The notes: generated by a model not told the origin, from the letters alone. Shown: positions 6,677 through 15,147, numbered from the stretch's first letter. The stretch: 38,464 bases of DNA from an uncultured Bacillota bacterium (GCA_946630315.1 CAMOYT010000011.1:1-38464), one strand, 5' to 3'. Numbers and translations are program-made.

Positions 6677-7855
6677 ATGAAAATTATTTCTATAAATGCA
6701 GGAAGTAGTTCACTTAGATTTACTTTGTTCGAGATGGAAAATGAAAGTGTTATTGCGAGTGGATTATTTGATCGTATAGGAATTGATGGGGGAAACTATA
6801 AGATTTCTTATGATGGTGATGAAATTACTCAAGAAATTGAGTTTTCTAATCATACTGATGCAGTTAAAATATTACTTGATAAGTTAATTGCTTTAGGTAT
6901 TATTAAATCATTAGATGAAATAGATGGTATTGGACATAGAATAGTGCATGGTGGTAATAAATATAGTGAAAGTGTTATATGTACTGATGAAGTTATCAAT
7001 GATATAGAGGAGTTAAAAGAATATGCTCCACTTCATAATCCAGCCCATTTACTTGGTATTAATGCTTTTAGGGAAATATTACCTGATAAACCTATGGTGT
7101 GTGTATTTGATACTGCTTTTCATCAAAGTATAGATGAAGTAACTTACTTGTATCCTGTTCCATATCGTTGGTATAGAGATTATGGTGTAAGAAAGTTTGG
7201 AGCACATGGAACTAGTCATAGATATATTAGTGAATATGTTAGTGATGTATTAGGACTTAAAGATAAAAGAATTATTAGTTGTCATATTGGTAATGGTGCT
7301 AGTATATGTGCTATAAAAGGTGGTAAATGTATTGATACTTCAATGGGATTCACTCCACTTGCTGGAATTATGATGGGTACTCGTAGTGGTGATATCGATC
7401 CATCTATTATTCCATTTGTTATGGAAAAAGAAGGTAAAAATGCTTCTGAAATAATAGATGATTTAAATAAGAAGAGTGGATTACTTGGTTTAAGTGAATA
7501 TAGTAGTGATATGCGTGATATTATGGCTAAAGTAGATGAGGGAGATAGTCAAGCTATTCTTGCTAAAGACAAATATGTTAGAAGAATTGTTGATTATATT
7601 GCGCAATATTATGTATTACTTGGTGGTGTAGATGTAATAGTATTTACTGCTGGAGTAGGAGAAAATAATATACCAATTAGACGTGAAGTTTGTGAGAAAC
7701 TTGCCTGTCTTGGTATAAAGATTGATTTAGATAAGAACAATGTACGAAGTGATGTTGTAAAGATTAGTAGTGATGATTCAAGTACATTAGTTTATGTTAT
7801 TCCAACAGATGAAGAATTATTAATTGCTAGAGATACATTAAAATTAATAAAATAG
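6677..7855 (+). CDS. acetate kinase paralogue, second tandem copy
   Basis: A 392-residue acetokinase-family protein. It keeps INAGSSSLRFTLFEM, GHRIVHGGNKYSESV, HGTSHRYI, HIGNGASICAIKGGK, GTRSGDIDPSI and the terminal DEEL. All catalytic positions known for acetate kinase therefore look present, and it should be an active acyl kinase. It differs clearly along its length from the first copy, so it is an old duplication or separate acquisition. Within the family, propionate-preferring (TdcD type) enzymes are an alternative; specificity cannot be read from sequence here. It is followed after 13 bases by nrnA with no terminator, so ackA2-nrnA-engB probably form one operon. Confidence 0.9.
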   Translation: MKIISINAGSSSLRFTLFEMENESVIASGLFDRIGIDGGNYKISYDGDEITQEIEFSNHTDAVKILLDKLIALGIIKSLDEIDGIGHRIVHGGNKYSESVICTDEVINDIEELKEYAPLHNPAHLLGINAFREILPDKPMVCVFDTAFHQSIDEVTYLYPVPYRWYRDYGVRKFGAHGTSHRYISEYVSDVLGLKDKRIISCHIGNGASICAIKGGKCIDTSMGFTPLAGIMMGTRSGDIDPSIIPFVMEKEGKNASEIIDDLNKKSGLLGLSEYSSDMRDIMAKVDEGDSQAILAKDKYVRRIVDYIAQYYVLLGGVDVIVFTAGVGENNIPIRREVCEKLACLGIKIDLDKNNVRSDVVKISSDDSSTLVYVIPTDEELLIARDTLKLIK

Positions 7856-7868
7856 ATAGGAAATTACT

Positions 7869-8822
7869 ATGTATAGAGAAATATATGAAAGAATAAAAGA
7901 GTTTAAAACAATTGTTATATGTCGTCATATTGGGGTTGATCCAGATGCATTATGTAGTCAATTAGCTTTAAGAGATAGTATTTTAAAGACTTTTCCAGAA
8001 AAGAAAGTTATTGCAATTGGGTCTGGTAGTAGTAAGTTTAGTGGCATTGGCAAATTAGATAAGACTGAAGCTGTTTCTGATGCTTTATTAATTGTTACTG
8101 ATACTCCTGATAAGAAAAGAGTAGATTGTTCATTAGATTTAGATAGTTTTAAATATAAGATTAAGATAGATCATCATCCTTTTATTGAGAAGTTTTGTGA
8201 CTTGGAATTAATTGAAGATGATAAAACTAGTGCTTGTGAAATAATAATGAAGATGCTTAATGATTTACCACTAGTTTGTGATAAAGAAATAGCAGAATAT
8301 TTATTTATGGGTCTTGTTAGTGACTCTAATAGATTCTTATTTAATAGTTGTACTGATAAGACTTTTAAATTAGTAGGGGACTATGTTAAGAAATATGATT
8401 TAGATATTAATTCACTATATCAAAAATTATATGTTAGACCTTTAAATGAAGTAAGACTTGAAGGTTATATTGGTCTTAATATGACTGTTACTGATAATGG
8501 ACTTGCTTATATTAAAATAACTGATGATGTTATTAATGAATTTGGTGTTGATAGTGCTGCTGCTGGAAATATGGTAAATAATTTTAATTTTATTAATGAA
8601 GTAATTGTATGGGCAACATTAACTGAAGATGTTAAGAATAAACAAATTAGAGTATCTATTAGATCTCGTGGTCCAGTGATTAATACTGTAGCTGAAAAGT
8701 ATAATGGTGGTGGACATAAGTTTGCTGCTGGAGCAAAGCCTGCTACTTTTGATGAGGCTATGAAATTAATGGATGATTTAGATAAAGAATGTATAAAGTA
8801 TATGGAAAATAGGGAGGCTTAA
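7869..8822 (+). CDS. nrnA: bifunctional oligoribonuclease and pAp phosphatase NrnA
   Basis: DHH/DHHA1-family phosphoesterase that degrades nanoRNAs and dephosphorylates 3'-phosphoadenosine 5'-phosphate in the cytosol. The 317 residues match the family (about 313). Visible motifs are DPDALCSQ (motif I, near 24-31), VTDTPDKKRVD (motif II), KIDHHPF (the DHH motif, near 100), GLVSDSNRF (motif IV), and GGGHKFAAGA in the DHHA1 domain near 285. In motif I a Cys stands where Gly is usual (DALCSQ instead of DAxGSQ); the metal-binding aspartates are kept. The gene is near ackA in Bacillus too. engB begins 2 bases after its stop. Confidence 0.88.
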   Translation: MYREIYERIKEFKTIVICRHIGVDPDALCSQLALRDSILKTFPEKKVIAIGSGSSKFSGIGKLDKTEAVSDALLIVTDTPDKKRVDCSLDLDSFKYKIKIDHHPFIEKFCDLELIEDDKTSACEIIMKMLNDLPLVCDKEIAEYLFMGLVSDSNRFLFNSCTDKTFKLVGDYVKKYDLDINSLYQKLYVRPLNEVRLEGYIGLNMTVTDNGLAYIKITDDVINEFGVDSAAAGNMVNNFNFINEVIVWATLTEDVKNKQIRVSIRSRGPVINTVAEKYNGGGHKFAAGAKPATFDEAMKLMDDLDKECIKYMENREA

Positions 8823-8824
8823 TT

Positions 8825-9409
8825 ATGGTAATTAGAGAAGCTAACTTAGATATAATCGCAACTCGTAGAAGTCAATATCCTGATCAAGGAAAACCAGAGT
8901 TTTTACTTGTTGGTAGAAGTAATGTTGGTAAGAGTAGTTTTATTAATTCTGTTTTAGGTAGAAAGAATCTTGCTTATACTTCTTCTAAACCTGGTAAGAC
9001 ACAAACATTAAACTTTTATGGGGTTAATAATGAATTCTTCTTAATAGATGTACCTGGATATGGCTATGCAGCAACTGATAAGAAGACGCAAGCTAAATTT
9101 GGTATGATGATAGAAGAGTATTTAGAAAAAAGGGAAGAATTAAAAAGGGTATTTATGTTAGTAGATTTTAGACATAAACCAAGTGAAGATGATTTACTTA
9201 TGTATAATTTTTTAAAGTATTATAATCTTCCTGTTACTGTTATTGCTACTAAAGCAGATAAAGTTAGTGGTAGTAAGAAACAAAAAAATCTTCAAATGAT
9301 ACTTGAAGAGTTAGACTTAGTACTTGGTGATGACTTAATAGTATTTTCTAGTACTACTAAGTTAGGTTGCAAAGATGTACTTGCTAAAATAGAAGGTTTA
9401 TTACAATAA
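8825..9409 (+). CDS. engB: ribosome biogenesis GTPase YsxC/EngB
   Basis: Essential TrmE-Era-type GTPase needed for late 50S subunit assembly. The 194-residue protein has G1 GRSNVGKSSF (residues 26-35), the switch PGKTQTLNFY, G3 DVPGYGYA, G4 TKADK and G5 SST. The length is typical of the family. The ribosome site GGGAGG lies in the last codons of nrnA and the gene starts 2 bases after that stop, so the two are co-translated from one operon. It ends at a bidirectional terminator shared with the opposing zinc-ribbon gene. Confidence 0.95.
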   Translation: MVIREANLDIIATRRSQYPDQGKPEFLLVGRSNVGKSSFINSVLGRKNLAYTSSKPGKTQTLNFYGVNNEFFLIDVPGYGYAATDKKTQAKFGMMIEEYLEKREELKRVFMLVDFRHKPSEDDLLMYNFLKYYNLPVTVIATKADKVSGSKKQKNLQMILEELDLVLGDDLIVFSSTTKLGCKDVLAKIEGLLQ

Positions 9410-9411
9410 AG

Positions 9412-9435
9412 AAAAGAAGCATTGCTTCTTTTTAT
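9412..9435. terminator. bidirectional terminator between engB and the zinc-ribbon gene
   Basis: AAAAGAAGC (9412-9420), loop ATT, GCTTCTTTT (9424-9432). A and T tracts flank it on both sides and it overlaps the stop region of the minus-strand gene. Confidence 0.8.
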
Positions 9436-10397
9436 TTGAATTCTAAACTATTTAATACTTGTTTATAGTATATTAAACAAGGATCTTGACCTTCTTTATC
9501 AGTAGTAAAATCTATGGAGTAATATCTATCATCTTTTTTAGTGGCATATATGTATTTAAGATCTTTTTGTGATGTTATTATTAAGCCTTGCCATTCATAA
9601 TTATTAATAGTTACTTTTTTTACATCTGATACTGTTTCATTTGCTGTCATAACAGCACTTGACTTTAAGAATTTTTCCGTAGTTGGATATAGACTAGTAA
9701 AATCATTTTGACTTATTGTAAATGAACAATAATTATAGTCATCATCCATATATGAATAATATTTACTATATTTATCATTAAAACTTGTTGTTTGAAATTT
9801 ATCAGGCACTGTATATTTTAAGTTATATAATTCTGGTTTATCTGATATATAATTTTTTAATAGATTATTATCTGATGTTATGAGTACAGCTGCTCCTACT
9901 AGTATTAATACTACTCCTATAGCTAGTGTTGATGAGAAACCAATTATTATTGGGATAATTGAAGTTCCTCCTTTTTTCTTACATAGTTTTTCTTTACTAG
10001 TATCATCTATAGACATTTTCATAATGTCATTTACTTTGTTATTAGCATGATTATAATAGATTGTATTAAAGTAGAAGGCAAATACTATATTTCTAATTAC
10101 AATTATTAATATAAAGTATTTTGATAAGAATAAACTACCTATAAATATTATTATTGATATTAATGCATATAAATACATTTTTCTATATAATAAATAGATT
10201 GTTCCTAAAAGTACTTGGGGTAGGGAAAATGACTTTTCTTTTATTTCTTCACTATTATTACCAATAAAGGCATCTAATAGTTTTTCTTTTGTTATATTTT
10301 CTTTTTTTTCTATATTATCTTTATTTATTAATACTCCACAATAAGTACAATATTTGGAATCATTATCTATTGTAGCTTTACATTTAGGACATTTCAT
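9432..10397 (-). CDS. zinc-ribbon membrane protein, DUF2628-like
   Basis: A 321-residue protein of unknown function. The N-terminus MKCPKCKATIDNDSKYCTYC is a CxxC...CxxC zinc ribbon. Next comes a membrane part with LLYRKMY and two closely spaced hydrophobic segments (near 75-125), reminiscent of DUF2628. A further long helix (near 150-172, IIPIIIGFSSTLAIGVVLIL) is followed by a hydrophilic domain of about 140 residues, probably outside the cell. GTATG after GGAGGAGC gives a strong start. A second protein with the same order (zinc ribbon, linker, DUF2628-like membrane part, soluble tail) lies at 27719-28846. This suggests a small lineage family, perhaps of envelope sensors; the role is inference. 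Confidence 0.75.
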   Translation of the reverse strand: MKCPKCKATIDNDSKYCTYCGVLINKDNIEKKENITKEKLLDAFIGNNSEEIKEKSFSLPQVLLGTIYLLYRKMYLYALISIIIFIGSLFLSKYFILIIVIRNIVFAFYFNTIYYNHANNKVNDIMKMSIDDTSKEKLCKKKGGTSIIPIIIGFSSTLAIGVVLILVGAAVLITSDNNLLKNYISDKPELYNLKYTVPDKFQTTSFNDKYSKYYSYMDDDYNYCSFTISQNDFTSLYPTTEKFLKSSAVMTANETVSDVKKVTINNYEWQGLIITSQKDLKYIYATKKDDRYYSIDFTTDKEGQDPCLIYYKQVLNSLEFK

Positions 10398-10420
10398 ACG
10401 CTCCTCCTTATTCTATTAAT

Positions 10421-10431
10421 ATTTTATCATA
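10421..10431 (-). promoter_or_regulatory. extended -10 promoter of the zinc-ribbon gene
   Basis: Minus strand TATGATAAAAT (TG-A-TAAAAT; hexamer 10426-10421) about 12 bases after the terminator T-tract of the upstream repeat-protein gene. No clear -35. Confidence 0.5.
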
Positions 10432-10438
10432 ATATAAT

Positions 10439-10465
10439 AAAAAAAACACGTTAATTACGTGTTTT
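10439..10465 (-). terminator. terminator of the repeat-protein gene
   Basis: AAAACACGT (10443-10451) and ACGTGTTTT (10457-10465) pair around TAATT; on the minus strand it ends in eight T. Confidence 0.85.
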
Positions 10466-12479
10466 ATCTTGTTCTTGATGCATTTGTATCTTGATTAATT
10501 TCTTCCTTTTTTAATCTATATTTACTTGGTAATTTAGCATTTGGGAAGAAAGTTAAATAATATCTAGTTAGGAAATATTCATAATCTTCTACTGATTCAT
10601 CATATTTTCTATATCTAGGTTTATATACATTAGTTCCAGGAATTAATTCATCTAAGTAATCATCATCACTAAATTTAGAATCTTTTCTTCCTTCATTGGT
10701 TCTTAGTTTAATTGCTCTATATGTTGGTACTAATTTAGTATCTAGATTAGAAGTAACACTTATTACTTTATCTACTTGTTCTCGTGTTACATGATAATAT
10801 ACTTTTCCTTCAATTCTTACTTTTGGACCAATACTTGTATATTTGAATAGGTTAGCAATATATTCATCTATATAGACATTGTCTTCTAATGTACATACTA
10901 TAAATTGTGCTGTTCTTTGAGGCAATCCTTCATATTTTATAGTATATTTATTATTTAATCTTTCAATTGTATTTTCATTTATACGATAATAGATTTTTCC
11001 TTTTATTGTCTTTGTTCTATTAGAGTAAATATTTAATGATTCTGCAATTGTTTCTTCTAAATACATTCCTGAATTAGCTTTAATTATTGTTAATTCTTCT
11101 TTATTATTTCTTTCTTCATGTACTTCTGTTTTTTCTAATTCAAAATATTTAATTACAGCAGTTGCATTTAATAGTTTTGAGGCTATTTCTATTTCTTGTT
11201 CATTTACTTTATAGCATCTTTTACCATTTATATAAGTAGCATCATTTCTTATTCCAATGTCACAGTATGCACATACTCCATCTTCTAAGAATAATTCTCC
11301 ATTTTCAATATTTTTATATGCTTCTAAAATAGGGTAGTCATTAGATTTTGGTTTTACATCTAATGGTAAGTCTCTATATCTTTCAATTAAGACTTTATTA
11401 CCTTTATCTTCAACTTCATCTATTTCATTTGAATTAGTTTCATAATAAAGTATTCCATCTATTTTAATAGAAACATCTTTATTACCTAATGAGTATTCTT
11501 CACAAATTGTTGCTGGCAAGAATAGTCTATTACTTGTACTAATTACTTTGATATTATTATCTTTTCTTCTTTCTTTTTTATTATTTAGTTCTATATATTC
11601 TGGTTGTATTTCAATTCCAACTGCTTTTCCATCTTCAATTATTTTTTCTAAGTCTTCTTTTGTTATTCTACTATGTAATTCTTTTGGTCTAATATTATCT
11701 AAACATAATATTTTGATTCCTAATACATCAGCAGCATTTGATGCGATATATAGTTCTCCGTTTTCATCTTTATATACTAATAGTTTAGCAACTTGTTTTG
11801 TATCTAAAGCATTAAAGAAATGTGGTACAAATGGAGTATTTGTTTTATTTGAAAGATCAATTATTTTATTTAATTCATTTTCATTTATTTCTACAAAAGT
11901 ACGATTACCTATCTTTTGTAATTTAGATGGTGTTCCTACTCCAAATGATACAGCAACTATGTAATCTACTAGGTAATTACCATCTTTTTGATATACTTCG
12001 AAATCTACTGTTTCTATAGTGTCTTTATCAGTTTTACTTGTTTGTAGTTTAAATACTACTGGAATATATGTAGTATCTGTTAATTTAGATATTTCTATTA
12101 AATTAGATATTTCTTTTTCTGATACTTCAACAAATTCTCTTTTGCCAATAGTTCTAGTATTTTTAGATATACCTATACCAAAAGCTACTGCTACAAAGTA
12201 ATCTATATAGAATGTATTATCTTCTTGATATACTTCGAATTGTACTTCATCTTTTGCTTTGATAGCAGGAATATTTAAATTAAAATATACTGGAACATAT
12301 GGAGTTTCAGTATTTTTAGAAATATCAATTATAGTATTTATATCTCCTTCATTAGCTTTTACAAATGTACGATCTCCTATAACATAAGTATCTAATAGTT
12401 CTCCTACACCAAAAGCTACTGCTACATAGTAATCAATATAGAATAAATTTTCACCATTTTTATAAACTTCGAATTGCAT
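10464..12479 (-). CDS. large protein of about eight tandem 65-80-residue repeats, unknown function
   Basis: A 671-residue protein with no signal peptide or membrane helix. It is made of about eight divergent copies of one unit. Units 1-3 start at residues 1, 79 and 158 and are close copies: FEVY, then YIDYYVAVAFGVG, then IGDRTFVKANEGDI, then ISKNTETPYVPVYFNL. Later units keep only the frame: a short strand, Y/L-I-x-x-x-x-A, then I-x-G-K-x-Y-Y-x-V/I-x-E-x-x-I, as in VRIEGKVYYHVTREQVDKVI. The last 60 residues (DYLDELIPGTNVYKPRYRKY) are non-repeated. I do not recognise a family. The ATG at 12479 follows AGGAGTGATTGTA; a GTG three codons earlier is inside that site. It is monocistronic, downstream of der. 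It could be a scaffold or multivalent binding protein, which is inference. Confidence 0.8.
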   Translation of the reverse strand: MQFEVYKNGENLFYIDYYVAVAFGVGELLDTYVIGDRTFVKANEGDINTIIDISKNTETPYVPVYFNLNIPAIKAKDEVQFEVYQEDNTFYIDYFVAVAFGIGISKNTRTIGKREFVEVSEKEISNLIEISKLTDTTYIPVVFKLQTSKTDKDTIETVDFEVYQKDGNYLVDYIVAVSFGVGTPSKLQKIGNRTFVEINENELNKIIDLSNKTNTPFVPHFFNALDTKQVAKLLVYKDENGELYIASNAADVLGIKILCLDNIRPKELHSRITKEDLEKIIEDGKAVGIEIQPEYIELNNKKERRKDNNIKVISTSNRLFLPATICEEYSLGNKDVSIKIDGILYYETNSNEIDEVEDKGNKVLIERYRDLPLDVKPKSNDYPILEAYKNIENGELFLEDGVCAYCDIGIRNDATYINGKRCYKVNEQEIEIASKLLNATAVIKYFELEKTEVHEERNNKEELTIIKANSGMYLEETIAESLNIYSNRTKTIKGKIYYRINENTIERLNNKYTIKYEGLPQRTAQFIVCTLEDNVYIDEYIANLFKYTSIGPKVRIEGKVYYHVTREQVDKVISVTSNLDTKLVPTYRAIKLRTNEGRKDSKFSDDDYLDELIPGTNVYKPRYRKYDESVEDYEYFLTRYYLTFFPNAKLPSKYRLKKEEINQDTNASRTR
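11795..12479 (-). repeat. three near-identical coding repeats of about 235 bp
   Basis: The first three units of the repeat protein are similar in DNA as well as in protein: each starts with TTCGAAGT and carries GTAGCAGTAGCTTTTGG or a close variant. Starts are at 12479, 12245 and 12008, so the period is about 78-79 codons. The similarity points to relatively recent duplication compared with the diverged downstream units. Confidence 0.7.
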
Positions 12480-12510
12480 TACAATCACTCCTATTTTGTA
12501 TCATATGATA

Positions 12511-12521
12511 ATTATATCATA
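12511..12521 (-). promoter_or_regulatory. extended -10 promoter of the repeat-protein gene
   Basis: Minus strand TATGATATAAT (TG-A-TATAAT; hexamer 12516-12511) follows immediately on the T-tract of the terminator of the der operon. No clear -35. Confidence 0.6.
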
Positions 12522-12547
12522 AAAAAAACTCTTTTAAAGAGCTTTTT
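12519..12547 (-). terminator. terminator of the der operon
   Basis: The minus strand reads AAAAAGCTCTTTAAAAGAG followed by eight T. The hairpin starts in the stop codon of the SHOCT-like gene. Confidence 0.75.
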
Positions 12548-12839
12548 AGTTATTTTTGTTTCTTTTCTTGCCTAGTTCGTTGCATTTTCTGTTAAATTCA
12601 TCAAGTGATATTAATCCTTGATTTAGTCTTTCATGTAGCATTGATAAGGTTTTATCTGACATTTGATCTTGATCTAGAGGATTATTGAATCTTGGACTGT
12701 TTACATTGTCAATTAAACCATCATTATACATATTTAATTCATTGGCTTGTTTAATATTATCCATTCTTGTTTTAAACTGGTTTTCTTCACTTAATGGATT
12801 GTTAAAACTATTATCATTACTATTATTTCCTATAATCAT
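12546..12839 (-). CDS. small SHOCT-like protein downstream of der
   Basis: A 97-residue hydrophilic protein. The first 60 residues are Asn-rich and probably disordered. The C-terminus (LSMLHERLNQGLISLDEFNR) resembles the SHOCT motif, a short amphipathic helical pair with the pattern L-x-x-L-x-x-x-G-x-I-x-x-x-E-F found at protein ends. Its ATG shares one base with the der stop (TAATG), so the two are translationally coupled. The ribosome site GGTGAT lies in the last der codons. The function is unknown; association with Der or ribosome assembly is only suggested by coupling. Confidence 0.7.
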   Translation of the reverse strand: MIIGNNSNDNSFNNPLSEENQFKTRMDNIKQANELNMYNDGLIDNVNSPRFNNPLDQDQMSDKTLSMLHERLNQGLISLDEFNRKCNELGKKRNKNN

Positions 12840-14146
12840 TATTCATCACCATTCCTATTTTTAAATTGTAATACAATAGGTGTGCCTGTAAAATCAAAAC
12901 TTTCTCTTATTTTATTTTCTAAATACCTCTCATATGAGAAGTGTACTAGACCTTTATTATTTACTCTAAAAGTAAATTTAGGTGGATTAATACCTGTTTG
13001 AGAAGTAAAATATATCTTTAATCTTTTACCTTTATAACTAGGTGGTAGATTTAATTGATATGCATCTAGTATTACATTATTTATTAAACTTGTTTTTACT
13101 TCTTTTTTTATGTTTTCAGCTACTTTTATTACTTCTGGCATTAATGTATGAATTCTTTTCTTAGTAAGTGCTGATAGTGTAACAATTGGAGCATATGTTG
13201 CGAATTGGAATTCTGCACGCATTAGTTTTTCAAAGTCAGCTATTGTAGTATCTGTTACTGTATCCCATTTATTTACAACAAATATTAGTCCTTTTCCACG
13301 TTCTATAGCATATCCTGCTATATGTTTATCATGTTCTTTTATTCCTTCTTCAGCATTTATTACTACAATACAGATGTCTGATCTATCTATTGATTTTAAT
13401 GATCTAAATAAACTGTATTTTTCTACTGATTCAAATACTTTTCCTTTTTTTCTCATACCTGCGGTATCAATAAGAACATATTCTTCATTATTATATTTTA
13501 ATACTGAGTCTATTGAATCTCTTGTTGTTCCTGCTATATCTGATACAACAACTCTTTCTTCATTTAATAGGGCATTTACTAGAGAAGATTTACCAACATT
13601 TGGTCTTCCTATAATACAAAATTTTAATCTATCATCTATTTTTTCTTCGCTTGGATGGAAATTCATTGTGATATTGTCCATTAATTCTATATATCCAGTA
13701 TTATGAATACTACTAATTGGTATATATGTATCAAATCCTAATTCATAGAAGTCATAAATGTTATCTTTGGCATCTTTTACATCTATTTTATTAATAGCAA
13801 CTATTACTTTTTTATCTGATTTTCTTAGAATATCTCTTACTATTAAATCATTATGTGTTAATCCTTCTTTACCATCTACTATGAAGACTACTATATCAGC
13901 TTCTTTAATAGCAATTTCTGCTTGCATTTTTATTTCGTCATTAAACTGCATCTTAGTTGCATCTATTCCACCAGTATCTATTAAGTAGAATCTTTTATTA
14001 TTATAGGTTGTTTCTTGATAGATACGATCTCTTGTTACACCAGGAATATCTTCAATGATTGATATTTGTTTGCCACATATTTTATTAAATAGAGTAGATT
14101 TACCGACATTAGGTCTTCCTACTAAAGCAACTGTTGGTATAGCCAT
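12839..14146 (-). CDS. der: ribosome-associated GTPase Der (EngA)
   Basis: Tandem-GTPase protein required for 50S assembly. The 435-residue length matches the family. GTPase domain 1 has GRPNVGKSTLF (residues 10-20), DTGG and NKID. Domain 2 has GRPNVGKSSLV (near 181-191), DTAGMRKKGK and NKWD. A KH-like C-terminal domain follows (ILDAYQLNLPPSYKGKRLKI). A strong ribosome site AGGAGGGGAT precedes the ATG. The downstream small SHOCT-like gene overlaps its stop by one base. Together with EngB this window encodes two 50S assembly GTPases. Confidence 0.96.
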   Translation of the reverse strand: MAIPTVALVGRPNVGKSTLFNKICGKQISIIEDIPGVTRDRIYQETTYNNKRFYLIDTGGIDATKMQFNDEIKMQAEIAIKEADIVVFIVDGKEGLTHNDLIVRDILRKSDKKVIVAINKIDVKDAKDNIYDFYELGFDTYIPISSIHNTGYIELMDNITMNFHPSEEKIDDRLKFCIIGRPNVGKSSLVNALLNEERVVVSDIAGTTRDSIDSVLKYNNEEYVLIDTAGMRKKGKVFESVEKYSLFRSLKSIDRSDICIVVINAEEGIKEHDKHIAGYAIERGKGLIFVVNKWDTVTDTTIADFEKLMRAEFQFATYAPIVTLSALTKKRIHTLMPEVIKVAENIKKEVKTSLINNVILDAYQLNLPPSYKGKRLKIYFTSQTGINPPKFTFRVNNKGLVHFSYERYLENKIRESFDFTGTPIVLQFKNRNGDE

Positions 14147-14171
14147 AATATCCCCTCCTTTTTTCTCTTGT

Positions 14172-14200
14172 ATTATAACATATTATTGTAAACTTTCCAA
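14172..14200 (-). promoter_or_regulatory. promoter of der
   Basis: Minus strand TTGGAA (14200-14195), a 17-base spacer ending in TATGT, and TATAAT (14177-14172), an extended -10. It is divergent from the promoter of the membrane-protein gene at 14268. Confidence 0.65.
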
Positions 14201-14248
14201 TAAAAAGTACTTTTACTTATTTATTGTAATTCTAATTAATGATATACT

Positions 14249-14254
14249 TATAAT
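14249..14254 (+). promoter_or_regulatory. -10 of the membrane-protein operon
   Basis: TATAAT at 14249-14254, 13 bases before the ATG at 14268. A weak TTGTAA lies 19 bases upstream. The short untranslated leader still holds AGAGGTGG. Confidence 0.45.
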
Positions 14255-14267
14255 AGAGGTGGAAAAG

Positions 14268-15146
14268 ATGGAGAAAAGAATAAAAGAATCTTGGTATGAT
14301 GATGCTAGAAAGATTACTACAGTACTCATTGGTTTAATAGGAATTATTATTATACTTAGTCAAAGTTTTGCGATTAATAATAATTTAAGTACATGGGATA
14401 TATTTAGAAATATAGTTAATCATAATACTATTTATTTACTATTATTAGTATATTTTGTTGCGATTAAGACTTATTTTGGTAAAAAGAACTTTAATTATTT
14501 TAATTTATTATTAATATTTATATGTTTAATTGTTACTATTACTAGTTTACTTACTGTATTTCAATCATTTAATTTAGGTTCTATTGTTACTTTTATACTT
14601 AATTTAACTTTATTTATTTATACTATGCATGTGTTTTTAAGAAATACTAGATTATGGAAAGAATTTAAATTAAAAAAATCACCATTTAATGAACTTGGTA
14701 ATGAGTGGTTATTTTCAGCAGTAATAGTGCTTACTGTTACTAAGTTAGCTGTTACTTTAATATTTACTACTTCTATAGATGGAGCTTTTTTATCTTTCTT
14801 AGATTGTATTTTTACTTGTTTATTTGGTAGATATATCTATTTATATAGAGAATATTTGGATCAAAAGAAGATAGATGCTAATAATGATGGAGATTTTTCT
14901 GAATATAAGGAAAAGATAAATGATTTTATTGAAGAAAATGATTTAGATGAGACAATTGATGCTATTAAAGATAAAGCTACTGATATTAAAGAAGATGTTA
15001 GTGATGGTATTACTAAGGTACTTGATAGTACTGATATAGATGAAAAGATAATTGAGGCTAAGGACAAAGTAGTTGATGCTATAGTTAAAAAAGAAGAGCC
15101 ACCTAAGAAGAAAAAGAAAAATACTAAGAAGAAGGTGGAGAAGTAA
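14268..15146 (+). CDS. six-helix membrane protein with charged cytoplasmic tail
   Basis: A 292-residue protein of unknown function. Six hydrophobic segments lie in residues 12-200, for example ITTVLIGLIGIIIILSQSFA and IYLLLLVYFVAIKTYF. A highly charged tail follows, with repeated acidic and Lys heptad-like stretches (DAIKDKATDIKEDVSDGITK, IIEAKDKVVDAIVKKE) and a lysine run at the very end (PPKKKKKNTKKKVEK). The tail could contact nucleic acid or anionic lipid, which is inference. Start ATG 14268 is chosen because of AGAGGTGG and the -10 just upstream; longer open frame to the left overlaps der and its promoter. The next small membrane gene starts one base after the stop. Confidence 0.75.
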   Translation: MEKRIKESWYDDARKITTVLIGLIGIIIILSQSFAINNNLSTWDIFRNIVNHNTIYLLLLVYFVAIKTYFGKKNFNYFNLLLIFICLIVTITSLLTVFQSFNLGSIVTFILNLTLFIYTMHVFLRNTRLWKEFKLKKSPFNELGNEWLFSAVIVLTVTKLAVTLIFTTSIDGAFLSFLDCIFTCLFGRYIYLYREYLDQKKIDANNDGDFSEYKEKINDFIEENDLDETIDAIKDKATDIKEDVSDGITKVLDSTDIDEKIIEAKDKVVDAIVKKEEPPKKKKKNTKKKVEK

Positions 15147-15147
15147 T

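Noticed and set aside
14055..14267. Longer N-terminus of the six-helix membrane protein
   Set aside because: The extension runs antisense through der and across both promoters; a ribosome site and -10 support ATG 14268.
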